Source: Agromyces seonyuensis (GTDB lineage Bacteria; Actinomycetota; Actinomycetes; Actinomycetales; Microbacteriaceae). From it: 60,789 bases of DNA. Where the stretch lies: positions 1 through 60,789 of the forward strand of contig NZ_WSTA01000010.1 of NCBI RefSeq assembly GCF_009789225.1, read 5' to 3'. The position numbers and the translations under genes are program-made. Under the pieces are notes generated by a model, which ran no database searches, was not told the DNA's origin, and saw only the letters and a list, made by a program, of their open reading frames with translations. Position 1 is the first letter of the stretch. Every line of letters starts with the position of its first letter. This document shows positions 40,289-49,784 of this stretch, piece by piece.

Positions 40289-41423
40289 GGCCGTGCACCG
40301 GCGCCGGGGCCATGCTCGTCGCATCGCGGTGCTCGGAGCGGGCAGCTGGGGCACGACGTTCGCCAAGATCCTCGCGGATGCCGGCAACGACGTCGTGATC
40401 TGGGCGCGCCGTCCCGAGCTCGCCCGCGAGATCGAGGAGGCGGGCCGCAACAGCGACTACCTCCCCGGTGTGAACCTGCCTGCCGGCCTGCACTCGACGA
40501 GCCGGCTCGACCGCGCCGTCGAGGGCGCCGAGCAGGTCTACCTCGCCGTGCCGAGCCAGTCGCTGCGCGAGAACCTCCTCGCGGTGCAGCCGCATCTCGG
40601 AGAGCGCACGATCGTCGCCTCGCTCATGAAGGGCGTCGAGAAGTCGAGCGGCCTGCGCATGAGCGAGGTCATCGCCGAGGTGCTGGAGATCCCGGGCGAG
40701 CGGATCGCCGTCGTCTCCGGGCCGAACCTGGCGCTCGAGATCGCGAAGGAGCAGCCGACGGCCGCGGTCGTCGCCTCCGACTCGCTCGAGACGGCCGAGG
40801 CCGTCGCGCGGGCGTCGACGACGCCGTACTTCCGCACCTTCGTCAACCAGGACGTGCCCGGCACCGAGTTCGGCGGCGTCCTGAAGAACCTCATCGCGGT
40901 GGCGATCGGCATCGTCGACGGCGTCGGCTACGGCGAGAACACCAAGGCGTCGATCATCACGCGCGGTCTCGTCGAGATGACCGATTTCGCCGTCGCGTTC
41001 GGCGCGCACCCCGACACCCTGTCGGGACTCGCCGGCCTCGGCGACCTCATCGCGACGTGCCAGTCGCCGCTGTCCCGCAACAACACCGCGGGGCGCCTCC
41101 TCGGGCAGGGCTACAAGCTCCCCGAGGTCGTCGACCGCATGCAGCAGACGACCGAGGGGCTGGCCTCCGTGGGCCCGATCCTCGAGCTCGCGAAGTCGCG
41201 GGGCGTCGACATGCCCATCGTCGAACAGGTGCGGATGGTGCTCGCGGGCACCATGCATCCCTCGAAGATCGCACCACATCTGACCACCGACAGCGACGGC
41301 CCGACGGGCGAAAGGAACACGAATGAACCGGCACCGGGTGGTTCTGCTCTTCGGCGGGCGTTCCAGCGAGCATTCGATCAGCTGCGCGACGGCGGGAGGC
41401 GTGCTCGCGGCGATCGACCGTGA
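40281..41423 (+). CDS. gpsA: Glycerol-3-phosphate dehydrogenase [NAD(P)+]
   Basis: The 380-aa protein has the Rossmann motif IAVLGAGSWGTTFAKILADA (~15-34), VSGPNLALEIAKEQPTAAVV, GGVLKNLIAVAIGIVDGVGY with the catalytic Lys, and LAGLGDLIATCQSPLSRNN. It makes sn-glycerol 3-phosphate from dihydroxyacetone phosphate. The C-terminal tail (ERNTNEPAPGGSALRRAFQR, then AFDQLRDGGRRARGDRP) runs 101 bp into the ddl gene in a different frame. The ATG at 40281 overlaps the end of plsC, so synthesis of the two phospholipid enzymes is coupled. Confidence 0.96.
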   Translation: MDRAVHRRRGHARRIAVLGAGSWGTTFAKILADAGNDVVIWARRPELAREIEEAGRNSDYLPGVNLPAGLHSTSRLDRAVEGAEQVYLAVPSQSLRENLLAVQPHLGERTIVASLMKGVEKSSGLRMSEVIAEVLEIPGERIAVVSGPNLALEIAKEQPTAAVVASDSLETAEAVARASTTPYFRTFVNQDVPGTEFGGVLKNLIAVAIGIVDGVGYGENTKASIITRGLVEMTDFAVAFGAHPDTLSGLAGLGDLIATCQSPLSRNNTAGRLLGQGYKLPEVVDRMQQTTEGLASVGPILELAKSRGVDMPIVEQVRMVLAGTMHPSKIAPHLTTDSDGPTGERNTNEPAPGGSALRRAFQRAFDQLRDGGRRARGDRP

Positions 41424-42417
41424 CCGCTTCGAGGTGATCCCCGTCGGGATCACCCGCGACGGCGCCTTCGTCCTCGTCGAGGACGACCCGGCCCGCTTCG
41501 CCCTCGATCCCGAGCACCTGCCGGAGGTCGTCGACAACGGCACCCGCGTGCGCTGGCCCGAATCGGCCGCGACGCGCGAGCTCCGCGTGCAGGATGCCTC
41601 GGGCGAGCGCTCCCTCGGCGACGTCGACGTGGTCTTCCCGATCCTGCACGGCCGCTTCGGCGAGGACGGCACGATCCAGGGGCTCTTCGAGCTCATCGGG
41701 CTGCCCTACGTCGGCAACGGCGTGCTCGCCTCCGCGATCGGCATGGACAAGCACGTCACGAAGTCGATGCTCGACGCCGCCGGCATCGCCGTCGCGCCGT
41801 GGGTGACCATCTCCCGGCGCGACTGGGCCGGCGAGCGCCGCGACCTGTGGCACCGGCGCGCGAAGGCCCTCGGGCTGCCCGCGTTCGTCAAGCCCGCTCG
41901 CGCGGGCTCGTCGGTCGGCGTAACGAAGGTCTCGGACTGGTCGGAGCTCGACCGCGCCCTCGAGATCGCGTTCGCCGAGGACGACCGCGCCCTCGTCGAG
42001 TCGGCCGTCGTCGGCCGCGAGATCGAGTGCGGCGTGCTGGAAGACCCGGCGGGCGGCGCCCCGCGCGTGAGCGTCGCCGGCGAGGTCGTCGTGACCGGCC
42101 GCGACTTCTACGACTTCGAGGCGAAGTATCTCGGCGCCGACGGCGTCGACCTCGTGTGCCCGACCGAGCTCGGCGAGGGCGAGCGGTTCGAGCTCGAGCG
42201 CATCGCGCAGCAGGCGTTCGAGGCGATCGGCGGCGAGGGTCTCGCCCGCGTCGACGTGTTCCTCTCCGGCGAGGGCTTCGTCGTCAACGAGGTCAACACG
42301 ATGCCGGGCTTCACTCCGATCTCGATGTTCCCGACGTGCTGGCTGAACTCCGGGCTCAGCTACCCGGAGCTCATCTCGGAGCTCGTCGACAGCGGCATCG
42401 CGCGCGGAGCGCGCTAG
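41323..42417 (+). CDS. ddl: D-alanine-D-alanine ligase
   Basis: The 364-aa ATP-grasp enzyme begins VVLLFGGRSSEHSISCATAG and has VVFPILHGRFGEDGTIQGLF, LPYVGNGVLASAIGMDK, LPAFVKPARAGSSVGVTKVS, and VDVFLSGEGFVVNEVNTMPG with FTPISMFP, the metal- and substrate-binding end. It joins two D-Ala for peptidoglycan precursors. It begins inside gpsA (101-bp overlap) and its TAG overlaps, tail to tail, the stop of the DUF3515 gene. Confidence 0.97.
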   Translation: MNRHRVVLLFGGRSSEHSISCATAGGVLAAIDRDRFEVIPVGITRDGAFVLVEDDPARFALDPEHLPEVVDNGTRVRWPESAATRELRVQDASGERSLGDVDVVFPILHGRFGEDGTIQGLFELIGLPYVGNGVLASAIGMDKHVTKSMLDAAGIAVAPWVTISRRDWAGERRDLWHRRAKALGLPAFVKPARAGSSVGVTKVSDWSELDRALEIAFAEDDRALVESAVVGREIECGVLEDPAGGAPRVSVAGEVVVTGRDFYDFEAKYLGADGVDLVCPTELGEGERFELERIAQQAFEAIGGEGLARVDVFLSGEGFVVNEVNTMPGFTPISMFPTCWLNSGLSYPELISELVDSGIARGAR

Positions 42418-42887
42418 CCGACCGTCTCGTCGGTGCAGCCGCCCGTCGCGGGGATCCGTTCGATCGCCGCGCCGAGGTCGGCGCGTACCGTCGAGTCGGC
42501 CACGAGCTCGGTGTCGAGGTAGACCTCGACGGCGGGCTCGCGCCCGTACGTGGTGAGCAGGTAGCGGGGGGCGTCGCTGTCGTCGATGACCCAGTCGATG
42601 CCGTCGACCGTCTGGCACGGCAGCGTCGTGGGGCCGAGCGGCTGCACGCCGCAGCGCAGGATGACCGCGGCCGGGTCGCCCCAGGCGGCGGTCGCCTGGG
42701 CGTTCGTCTCCCGGCGCTCCTGGCCGGCGACGGTGTCGGGCAGGGCGACGGAGACGTCGGCGCAGGCGGCGTTCGCGGCATCGGGGGCCGCGTCGACGGC
42801 GACGGTGCCGGCGCAGCCGGCGAGGGCGGTGGTGAGCAGACCGGCGCCGACGAGCACGCCGGCGAGGCGGGGGAGACGGCGGTTCAT
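42414..42887 (-). CDS. DUF3515 lipoprotein
   Basis: The 157-aa protein has a lipoprotein signal (LVGAGLLTTALAGCAGTVAV, lipidated Cys near 25). The mature part has VALPDTVAGQERRETNAQAT, AWGDPAAVILRCGVQPLGPT and VDGIDWVIDDSDAPRYLLTT with YGREPAVEVYLD, the DUF3515 pattern. The family sits next to ddl and thiL in many actinobacteria; its function is unknown. It is convergent with ddl (4-bp overlap of the ends) and divergent from thiL. Confidence 0.9.
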   Translation of the reverse strand: MNRRLPRLAGVLVGAGLLTTALAGCAGTVAVDAAPDAANAACADVSVALPDTVAGQERRETNAQATAAWGDPAAVILRCGVQPLGPTTLPCQTVDGIDWVIDDSDAPRYLLTTYGREPAVEVYLDTELVADSTVRADLGAAIERIPATGGCTDETVG

Positions 42888-42898
42888 CCCCTTCAGGC

Positions 42899-42910
42899 TA
42901 CCGTTGCAGG
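42899..42910 (+). promoter_or_regulatory. Leaderless promoter of thiL
   Basis: TACCGT (42899-42904) is followed by 6 nt and the GTG start at 42911, with no Shine-Dalgarno. Confidence 0.5.
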
Positions 42911-43984
42911 GTGCCGTCGACCTTCGAAGAACCCGAGCCCCGGGCCGCCCGCCCGGCCGATGCGGATGCCTCCTCGAGCAGTCCCACGGGCGATCCGGCC
43001 GACACCGACGCCGACACCGTCGGCGTCGTCGGGGAACTCGGCGTGCTCGCCCGCATCCTGCCCCGCCTCGGTTCGGGGGCGTCGGCGCTGCTCGGACCGG
43101 GCGACGACGCGGCCGTCGTGGCCGCGCCCGACTCGCGCTTCGTCGTGACCACCGACCTCATGGTGCACGGCCCCGACTTCCGGCTCGCCTGGTCGAGCCC
43201 GTTCGACCTCGGCTGGAAGGCCGCGGCGACCAACCTCACCGATGTCGCGGCGATGGGGGCCCGCCCGACCGCCCTCGTGGTCGCGATCGCCGCGCCGCCC
43301 GAGACGCCCGTGCCGCTGCTCGAGGGCATCGCCGACGGCCTGCGCGCCGGCCTCGACGCCCTCGCGCCGGGGGCCGGCGTCGTCGGCGGCGACCTGTCCG
43401 CATCCCGGGTGCTCACGATCGCGGTCACGGCATTCGGCGACCTCGAGGGCCGTCAGCCGGTGCTGCGCTCAGGTGCGCGCGCGGGCGATGTGCTCGCGCA
43501 CGCGGGCGCACGCGGCGCGGCGGCACGCGGGCTCGCGCTGCTCTTCGAGCAGGGCCGGGATGCCTCGGGGGAGCCCGACGCCGACCTCGCCGCGGCCCTG
43601 CGGCGGGCGCACCCCGAGCTCGTCGGCGCCCAGCTCGCGCCGGAACCGCCCGTCGCCGCCGGGGTCGCCGCGGCCGTCGCCGGAGCGACCTCCATGCTCG
43701 ACGTCTCCGACGGGCTCGCGAAGGATGCTGCGCGCATCGCCCGCGCGAGCGGGGTCGGCCTCGACTTCGACTCGGGCGCGCTGGGGGACGAGCCGCGCTG
43801 GGCGCTCGGCGGCGCGGAGGACCACGGGATGCTCGCGACCTTCCCCGCGGACGCCGCGCTGCCCGAGGGCTTCGAGCGTCTCGGCGTCGTCACGTCCGAC
43901 GCGGGCGTCGTCTCGCTCGACGGCAGGCCGATCGACCCGGGCGGCTGGGACCCCTTCGCCGACTGGGACGGTCAGGCGGGCTGA
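42911..43984 (+). CDS. thiL: Thiamine-monophosphate kinase
   Basis: The 357-aa protein has ThiL/PurM-fold motifs: LLGPGDDAAVVAAPDSRFVV with TTDLMVHGPDFR (Asp-rich metal site), WKAAATNLTDVAAMGARPTA, VVGGDLSASRVLTIAVTAFG and TSMLDVSDGLAKDAARIARA. It phosphorylates thiamine monophosphate to the diphosphate cofactor. The N-terminal ~40 residues are an acidic, low-complexity extension rich in Asp/Thr/Ser that most homologues lack; a later start is possible. Its 3' end overlaps rsmD (opposite strand) by 13 bp. Confidence 0.95.
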   Translation: MPSTFEEPEPRAARPADADASSSSPTGDPADTDADTVGVVGELGVLARILPRLGSGASALLGPGDDAAVVAAPDSRFVVTTDLMVHGPDFRLAWSSPFDLGWKAAATNLTDVAAMGARPTALVVAIAAPPETPVPLLEGIADGLRAGLDALAPGAGVVGGDLSASRVLTIAVTAFGDLEGRQPVLRSGARAGDVLAHAGARGAAARGLALLFEQGRDASGEPDADLAAALRRAHPELVGAQLAPEPPVAAGVAAAVAGATSMLDVSDGLAKDAARIARASGVGLDFDSGALGDEPRWALGGAEDHGMLATFPADAALPEGFERLGVVTSDAGVVSLDGRPIDPGGWDPFADWDGQAG

Positions 43985-44607
43985 TCCGCGGCGCTCTCGC
44001 CGTCCGCGGGGCCGTCCTCGTCGTCGTCCGCGGCATCCGGATCGGCGGCGTACGCCCACCAGAGCATCGTGTCGCCGTAGTCGCGCTTGCGCTCGAGCCG
44101 GATGCCCGCCGGCCAGATCGGTTCGGGGGAGCGCCCGGAGCGCTCGACGATGACGGTCGCGTCCTCCGAGAGGAGCGGGGCGAGCGCCGCGAGGTCGGCG
44201 GCGACCTCGGTCTCCCCGAGCTCGTACGGCGGATCGATGAAGACGACGTCGACGCTCGATCGCCGCGTCGCGAGATAGGACTGCACCGATTGGCCGGCCA
44301 CCGTGATCGTGGGGGCGCGGCGACCGCGGGCGGCCGAGCGCACGGCCTCCGCGTTCTTGCGGCAGACGTTCGCCGCCTCCTCGGACTTCTCGACGAGCAC
44401 GACCTCACGGGCGCCGCGGCTCGCCGCCTCGAGCCCGAGGGCGCCGGAACCGGCGTACAGGTCGAGCACGCGCGCCCCGGCGAGCTCGTCGCGGGCGTCG
44501 AGCGCGGAGAAGATCGCCTCGCGCACGCGGTCGCTCGTCGGACGGGTGCCGCGCTTGGGCACGGCGAGGCGGGTCGAGCCGGCGAAGCCGGAAATGAGAC
44601 GGGTCAT
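43972..44607 (-). CDS. rsmD: 16S rRNA (guanine(966)-N(2))-methyltransferase
   Basis: The 211-aa protein begins MTRLISGFAGSTRLAVPKRG with TRPTSDRVREAIFSALDA, has the SAM loop VLDLYAGSGALGLEAASRGA, VVLVEKSEEAANVCRKNAE and the catalytic VVFIDPPYELGE (DPPY). These define RsmD, which methylates G966 of 16S rRNA. The C-terminal ~20 residues are acidic (DPDAADDDEDGPADGE). It is convergent with thiL and divergent from the TPR gene. Confidence 0.96.
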   Translation of the reverse strand: MTRLISGFAGSTRLAVPKRGTRPTSDRVREAIFSALDARDELAGARVLDLYAGSGALGLEAASRGAREVVLVEKSEEAANVCRKNAEAVRSAARGRRAPTITVAGQSVQSYLATRRSSVDVVFIDPPYELGETEVAADLAALAPLLSEDATVIVERSGRSPEPIWPAGIRLERKRDYGDTMLWWAYAADPDAADDDEDGPADGESAADQPA

Positions 44608-44646
44608 GGCGGTTCCGAGCTTATCCGTGCGTCCCTGCGGGCTGCC

Positions 44647-45942
44647 ATGATGAGAAGCGTGACCGACGCGACGACTCCGCCCTCCGACGCCGACCACCTC
44701 GACCAAGACCAGGCGCGCACGGGCGTCGAGACGATCCTGCGGGAACGACGCGACGCCGAGCAGCTCCTGCTCGACGAACTCTGGAACTTCGCCGACCCGA
44801 CGCTCGCCGAAGCCCGCTTCCGTGACGCCGCCGACGACGACGCGTACTCGTCGCACCTGCGTTCGGTGCTCGCCACCCAGCTCGCACGCGCGCTCGGCCT
44901 CCAGTCGAAGTTCGACGAGGGCGAGGCGGTGCTCATGGCCGTCGAGACCGAGCCGACCGGAACGGGCTCGCGCGCGATCGTGCGCGAGCATCCGTCCACC
45001 GACGGCGACGACGAGCTCGTCGCGGCGATCGCCGGCGCCGAGGCTGCAGCGCTCCGCGCGCGCATCGCCCTCGAACGCGGTCGGCTGCTGGCCTCCGCGG
45101 GGCTGCCGGAGGATGCGGTCCCGGTCTTCACCCTCGCCGCCCGGGAGTCCGCGACCGCGGGTTCCGCCTTCCTCGCGCTCGACGCGCTGCACATGCTCGC
45201 TCTCGCCGACGTCGGACACGAGGAGGAGTGGGCGGCCGAGGCGCTCCAGATGCTCGAGACCGCGCAGGAGCCGCGTACGAAGCGCTGGGCGGTCGCCGTC
45301 AACAACAACCTCGGCTGGCACCTGCACGACGACGGTCGTCCGGAGGACGCACTCGCGCGCTTCGACGCCGCCGCCACTGCGGCCGACGCCTACGGCACGA
45401 ACGAGCAGCGCCAGCTCGCTCGCTGGGCGATCGCCCGGTGCTTGCGCACGCTCGGCCGCTACGACGAGGCGCTCGGCATCCAGCGCTCGCTCGCGCGCTC
45501 CCGACCGGACGACCCCTGGGTGCACACCGAGATCACGCTCCTCGAGCAGGCGCTCGCCGGCGGGCCCGTGGGCGAGCCGGGCGGCACCGAGCCGACCGAG
45601 CGGCCCGTCGCCGCCGGTCAGCCGGTGGGCGTCGGCCTCGCCGCCGTGCTCGCGGCCGCAGTGGGCGAGTCCGCCGGCCCGGCACTGACCGCCGCCGAGG
45701 ACGCCCTGGCAGCGGAGGCGCTCGTCGCCGAAGGCGCGACGGACTCGGCGGCCGAGACCGCGGCCGGGGCGGCGCACGCCGAGGTCGCCCCCGACGCTGC
45801 GCCCGCCCCGGGGTCGGACGCCCCGGAGTCGGACGCCGAGGCCGGCTACGCCGATGGCCCGGCCGCCGCAGGAACCGAGGCCGATACCGACGCCGACGCC
45901 GACGGCGAGGTGTCGGGGGGCGCGCCTACGATCGAACCGTGA
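44647..45942 (+). CDS. Tetratricopeptide-repeat protein with acidic low-complexity tail
   Basis: The 431-aa protein has helical TPR-like repeats: LRSVLATQLARALGLQSKFD, ALRARIALERGRLLASAGLP with EDAVPVFTLAARES, WAVAVNNNLGWHLHDDGRPE with DALARFDAAA, and RQLARWAIARCLRTLGRYDE with ALGIQRSLARSRPD. From ~300 it becomes an Ala/Glu/Asp/Gly-rich tail. It probably mediates protein contacts in the cytosol. It overlaps recG by 4 bp (GTGA). The start is uncertain: ATG 44647, ATG 44650 or GTG 44659, none with a strong Shine-Dalgarno. Confidence 0.8.
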   Translation: MMRSVTDATTPPSDADHLDQDQARTGVETILRERRDAEQLLLDELWNFADPTLAEARFRDAADDDAYSSHLRSVLATQLARALGLQSKFDEGEAVLMAVETEPTGTGSRAIVREHPSTDGDDELVAAIAGAEAAALRARIALERGRLLASAGLPEDAVPVFTLAARESATAGSAFLALDALHMLALADVGHEEEWAAEALQMLETAQEPRTKRWAVAVNNNLGWHLHDDGRPEDALARFDAAATAADAYGTNEQRQLARWAIARCLRTLGRYDEALGIQRSLARSRPDDPWVHTEITLLEQALAGGPVGEPGGTEPTERPVAAGQPVGVGLAAVLAAAVGESAGPALTAAEDALAAEALVAEGATDSAAETAAGAAHAEVAPDAAPAPGSDAPESDAEAGYADGPAAAGTEADTDADADGEVSGGAPTIEP

Positions 45943-48131
45943 CGGACGCGCCACCGCCGGGCGGCATCGGGCTCGATGCCAAGCTCTCCGGCGTGCTCGG
46001 AGGCCGCACGGCCGGAGCCTTGACCAAGGCGTTCGGCATCGAGACCGCGGGGCAGCTGCTGCAGCACTACCCGCGTCGCTACGCGCGGCGCGGCGAGCTC
46101 ACGGCCCTCGCCGAACTCCCGCTCGACGAGCACGTCACGATCGTCGCCGAGGTGCTCGAGGTCCGCGAGCGCACGATGCGCTCCCGGCGGGGCTCGATCC
46201 TCGAGGCGTCGATCTCCGACGGCACGGGCATCCTGACGCTCACCTTCTTCAACCAGGCGTGGCGCTCGCGCGAGCTCAAGCCGGGCGTGCGCGGCGTCTT
46301 CGCCGGCAAGGTCGGCGCGTACCAGGGCAAGCGGCAGCTGGCCCATCCCGACTACGAGCTCTTCGCCGAGCAGGAGCTCGACGTCGGCTCCGAGGAGGCC
46401 CGGCGCTGGGCCGAGACGCCCGTGCCCATCTACCCGGCGACCTCGACGCTCGCGAGCTGGCAGATCGCGGCCGCGATCGAGCTCGTGCTCGACGCCCTCG
46501 GCCCGCTCGACGACCCGGTCCCCGCCGAGCTGCGCCGCGAGCGCTCGCTCGAGGGCTACCGCGCCGCGCTCGAGGGCGTGCATCGGCCCGAGAGCGAGGG
46601 CCAGACGCGGTTGGCGCGGCGCACCCTGCGCTTCCACGAGGCGTTCGCCCTGCAGACGGCGCTGCTGCAGCGACGCGCCGAGCTCCGCCGTGCGGTCGCG
46701 GTCTCCCGCGAGCCGAGGCCGGGCGGCCTGCTCGAGCGCTTCGACGCCGCGCTCCCGTTCGAGCTCACCGACGACCAGCGATCCGTCGGCGAGGAGATCT
46801 CGACCGACCTCGCGGCGACCGCGCCCATGAACCGGCTCGTGCAGGGCGAGGTCGGCTCGGGCAAGACGCTCGTCGCCCTCCGCGCGATGCTCGCGGTGGC
46901 CGACTCCGGCGGACAGGCGGCGCTGCTCGCGCCCACCGAGGTGCTCGCGGCCCAGCACGTCCGTTCGATCGCGCGGATGCTCGGGCCGATGCTCTCGGCC
47001 GAATTGCTGCCGACGCTCGTCACGGGCCAGCTCGGGGCGGCCGAGCGCCGCAAGGCGCTGCTGCGCACCGCGGCCGGCCAGTCGCGCATCGTCGTCGGCA
47101 CGCACGCGCTCCTCGGCGACAAGGTCGAGTTCGCCGACCTCGGCCTCGTCGTCGTCGACGAGCAGCACCGCTTCGGCGTCGAGCAGCGCGAGGCGCTGCG
47201 GCGCAAGGGTCGCACGCCCCCGCACGTCCTCGTGCTGACGGCGACGCCCATCCCGCGCACGGTCGCCATGACGGTCTTCGGCGACCTCGACGTCTCGACG
47301 ATCCGACAGCTGCCCGCGGGCCGTGCCGGCATCGAGTCCCACGTCGTGCCGCTCGCGCTGCGCCCGGGCTGGCGGCCGCGGATCTGGTCGCGGCTCGCCG
47401 AAGAGCTCGAACAGGGGCGTCAAGGCTTCGTCGTCGTCCCCGCCATCGAGGGCGCCCAGCTCGAGGCGGGCGGGCTCGACCCCGAGGAGGCGGCGGAGGC
47501 CGCCGAGGACGCGCGGCCGCTCGCGACCGTGGTCGACACGCTCGCCGAGGCCCGCGCCCACCCGCAGCTCGCGGGGCGGCGCGTCGAGGCGCTGCACGGC
47601 CGCATGAGCGCCGACGAGAAGGATGCCGCGATGCAGGAGTTCGCGGGCGGCGCGATCGACGTGCTCGTCGCGACGACCGTCATCGAGGTCGGCGTCGACG
47701 TGCCGAACGCCTCGACGATGATCGTGTTCGACGCCGACCGCTTCGGGGTCTCCCAGCTCCACCAGCTGCGCGGCCGGATCGGCCGCGGCGGGGTGCCCGG
47801 CGTCTGCCTCCTCGTCACCGGCGCCGAGCCCGGCTCGGTCGCGCTCGAGCGCGTCGAGGCGGTCGCCGCGACCCTCGACGGGTTCGAGCTCGCCCGCGTC
47901 GACCTCGAACTGCGACGCGAGGGCGACGTGCTCGGCGAGCGCCAGTCCGGCGGCCGCTCCTCGCTCAAACTGCTGCGCGTCGCGCACGACGGCGAGCTCA
48001 TCGCCGATGCGCGCACGGCCGCCGCGGGCATCCTCGCCGACGACCCGACGCTCGCGTCGCACCCGGCCCTCGCGGCTGCGCTCCGGCGCCGCCTCGACGA
48101 GGAATCCGCGTCCTTCCTCGCCAAGGGGTGA
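45939..48131 (+). CDS. recG: ATP-dependent DNA helicase RecG
   Basis: The 730-aa protein has an N-terminal wedge/OB domain ([37 protein letters not shown]) and helicase motifs: [11 protein letters not shown] (301-310), [12 protein letters not shown] (DEQH 407-410), [33 protein letters not shown] and [15 protein letters not shown]. It remodels stalled replication forks and Holliday junctions. The GTG start overlaps the TPR gene stop. The length is typical. Confidence 0.97.
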   Translation: MTDAPPPGGIGLDAKLSGVLGGRTAGALTKAFGIETAGQLLQHYPRRYARRGELTALAELPLDEHVTIVAEVLEVRERTMRSRRGSILEASISDGTGILTLTFFNQAWRSRELKPGVRGVFAGKVGAYQGKRQLAHPDYELFAEQELDVGSEEARRWAETPVPIYPATSTLASWQIAAAIELVLDALGPLDDPVPAELRRERSLEGYRAALEGVHRPESEGQTRLARRTLRFHEAFALQTALLQRRAELRRAVAVSREPRPGGLLERFDAALPFELTDDQRSVGEEISTDLAATAPMNRLVQGEVGSGKTLVALRAMLAVADSGGQAALLAPTEVLAAQHVRSIARMLGPMLSAELLPTLVTGQLGAAERRKALLRTAAGQSRIVVGTHALLGDKVEFADLGLVVVDEQHRFGVEQREALRRKGRTPPHVLVLTATPIPRTVAMTVFGDLDVSTIRQLPAGRAGIESHVVPLALRPGWRPRIWSRLAEELEQGRQGFVVVPAIEGAQLEAGGLDPEEAAEAAEDARPLATVVDTLAEARAHPQLAGRRVEALHGRMSADEKDAAMQEFAGGAIDVLVATTVIEVGVDVPNASTMIVFDADRFGVSQLHQLRGRIGRGGVPGVCLLVTGAEPGSVALERVEAVAATLDGFELARVDLELRREGDVLGERQSGGRSSLKLLRVAHDGELIADARTAAAGILADDPTLASHPALAAALRRRLDEESASFLAKG

Positions 48132-48261
48132 GCCTTCGTCCGTGCGCCGCAGCGGCGCGTCGCGGAGGCACCGCCCGAGCCCGGAAACGAGGTTCCGTCG
48201 ACTTCGACGCCGCGCGCCTGTGGATGGGCTGAAGCGGCGGAAGGGCTTCCCACGACGCCGC

Positions 48262-48274
48262 TATGCTGCACAGC
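48262..48274 (+). promoter_or_regulatory. Leaderless promoter of coaD
   Basis: TATGCT (48262-48267) lies 7 nt before the ATG at 48275, with no Shine-Dalgarno. Confidence 0.5.
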
Positions 48275-48775
48275 ATGCAGCGGATCGCCGTCGTTCCAGG
48301 ATCATTCGACCCCGTGACTCTCGGGCACCTCGACGTGATCGAACGCGCCGCCGGACTCTACGACGAACTGCACGTCGTGGTCGTGCACAATCCCGACAAG
48401 CACGCGCTCCTGCCGATCGCGCAGCGCGTCGCGCTCATCGAGCAGTCGATCGCCGACGCCGGCATCCCCGAGCGCACCGGCGGCCGCGTCATCGTCGCCG
48501 CCTGGAGCATGGGGCTGCTCGTCGACTACTGCACCGACGTCGGCGCGAGCGTGCTCGTCAAAGGCATCCGCTCGCAGGTCGATGTGGCGTACGAAACGCC
48601 CATGGCGATCGTGAACCGCCACCTCGCGGGGGTCGAGACGGTCTTCCTCCTGCCCGACCCGGCCAACGCCCACGTGTCGAGCTCGCTCGTGCGCCAGGTC
48701 TCCGCGCTCGGCGGCGACGTGTCGCCCTACGTGCCGAGCGTCGTCGCGACCTACCTCGAGGAGAACCCCCGTTGA
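48275..48775 (+). CDS. coaD: Pantetheine-phosphate adenylyltransferase
   Basis: The 166-aa protein starts [20 protein letters not shown] with the nucleotidyltransferase T/HxGH motif (TLGH). It also has [40 protein letters not shown] with [18 protein letters not shown], and [18 protein letters not shown], the CoaD ISS(S/T)xxR motif. It transfers AMP from ATP to 4'-phosphopantetheine in CoA synthesis. The ATG at 48275 is preferred to the one at 48263. Its TGA overlaps the TTG of the next gene. Confidence 0.97.
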   Translation: MQRIAVVPGSFDPVTLGHLDVIERAAGLYDELHVVVVHNPDKHALLPIAQRVALIEQSIADAGIPERTGGRVIVAAWSMGLLVDYCTDVGASVLVKGIRSQVDVAYETPMAIVNRHLAGVETVFLLPDPANAHVSSSLVRQVSALGGDVSPYVPSVVATYLEENPR

Positions 48776-49782
48776 GCCTGCAGGACCCCATGATCGCCGA
48801 CGCCGCGCTGCCGATCGGTGAGGTCGGCGCGCACGCGCGCCGCATCATCGAGAACGTCGAGCGCGTCATCGACGGCAAGCGCTCGTCGGTCGAGGCGGCG
48901 CTCACGGTCCTGCTCGCCGAAGGCCACCTCCTCATCGAGGACGTCCCGGGCGTCGGCAAGACCATGCTCGCCAAGGCGCTCGCGCGCTCGGTCGACTGCA
49001 CCGTCGGCCGCATCCAGTTCACGCCCGACCTGCTCCCGAGCGACGTCACGGGCGTCGCGGTCTTCGACGCGGTCGCGCGCGACTTCGAGTTCAAGCCGGG
49101 GCCGGTCTTCGCCAACCTCGTCATCGGCGACGAGATCAATCGCGCGAGCCCGAAGACGCAGGCCGCCCTCCTCGAGTGCATGGAGGAGCGCCAGGTCACG
49201 GTCGACGGCACGAGCCACCGCCTCGCCGAGCCGTTCATCGTCATCGCGACGCAGAACCCCGTCGAGATGGAGGGCACGTACCCGCTGCCCGAGGCCCAGC
49301 GCGACCGGTTCATGGCGCGCATCTCGATGGGCTACCCGGGCGCCCGCGACGAGGTCGCGATGCTCGGGGCGCGTGCGGAGTCCTCGCCGATCGACTCGAT
49401 CGGCCCCGTGGTCTCGGAGCCCACCCTCGTCGCGATGATCCGCGCGGCCCGCGGGGTCTACGTGTCCGAGCCCGTCAAGGAGTACGCGGTCGCCCTGGTC
49501 CGCGGCACGCGCGCCGACCGCCGCGTGCGCCTCGGTGCGAGCCCCCGCGCGACCCTGCAGCTCGTCCGCGCCGCGAAGGCGCGTGCCGCGATCGACGGCC
49601 GCGACTTCGTCATCCCCGACGACCTCGATGCGCTCGCGATCCCCGTGCTCGCGCACCGGCTCGTGCCCACCGGGCGCGCCATCGGCGCGCACGACCACGA
49701 CGGTGCCTCGCTCACCGAGTCGATCGTCCGGCAGATCATCGGCGAGACCGCGGTGCCGCTCGGTTCGCCCCGTTCGGAGTAG
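48772..49782 (+). CDS. MoxR-type AAA ATPase
   Basis: The 336-aa protein has Walker [21 protein letters not shown] (~60-79), [19 protein letters not shown], Walker [21 protein letters not shown] (~115-134), sensor 1 [20 protein letters not shown] and a MoxR C-terminal lid ([20 protein letters not shown]). MoxR ATPases act with DUF58 and transglutaminase-like partners, both encoded next, probably in assembly or maturation of envelope proteins. The TTG at 48772 overlaps the coaD stop and has GAGGAG upstream; the ATG at 48790 with AGGA is an alternative. Confidence 0.93.
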   Translation: MSLQDPMIADAALPIGEVGAHARRIIENVERVIDGKRSSVEAALTVLLAEGHLLIEDVPGVGKTMLAKALARSVDCTVGRIQFTPDLLPSDVTGVAVFDAVARDFEFKPGPVFANLVIGDEINRASPKTQAALLECMEERQVTVDGTSHRLAEPFIVIATQNPVEMEGTYPLPEAQRDRFMARISMGYPGARDEVAMLGARAESSPIDSIGPVVSEPTLVAMIRAARGVYVSEPVKEYAVALVRGTRADRRVRLGASPRATLQLVRAAKARAAIDGRDFVIPDDLDALAIPVLAHRLVPTGRAIGAHDHDGASLTESIVRQIIGETAVPLGSPRSE

Positions 49783-49784
49783 CG

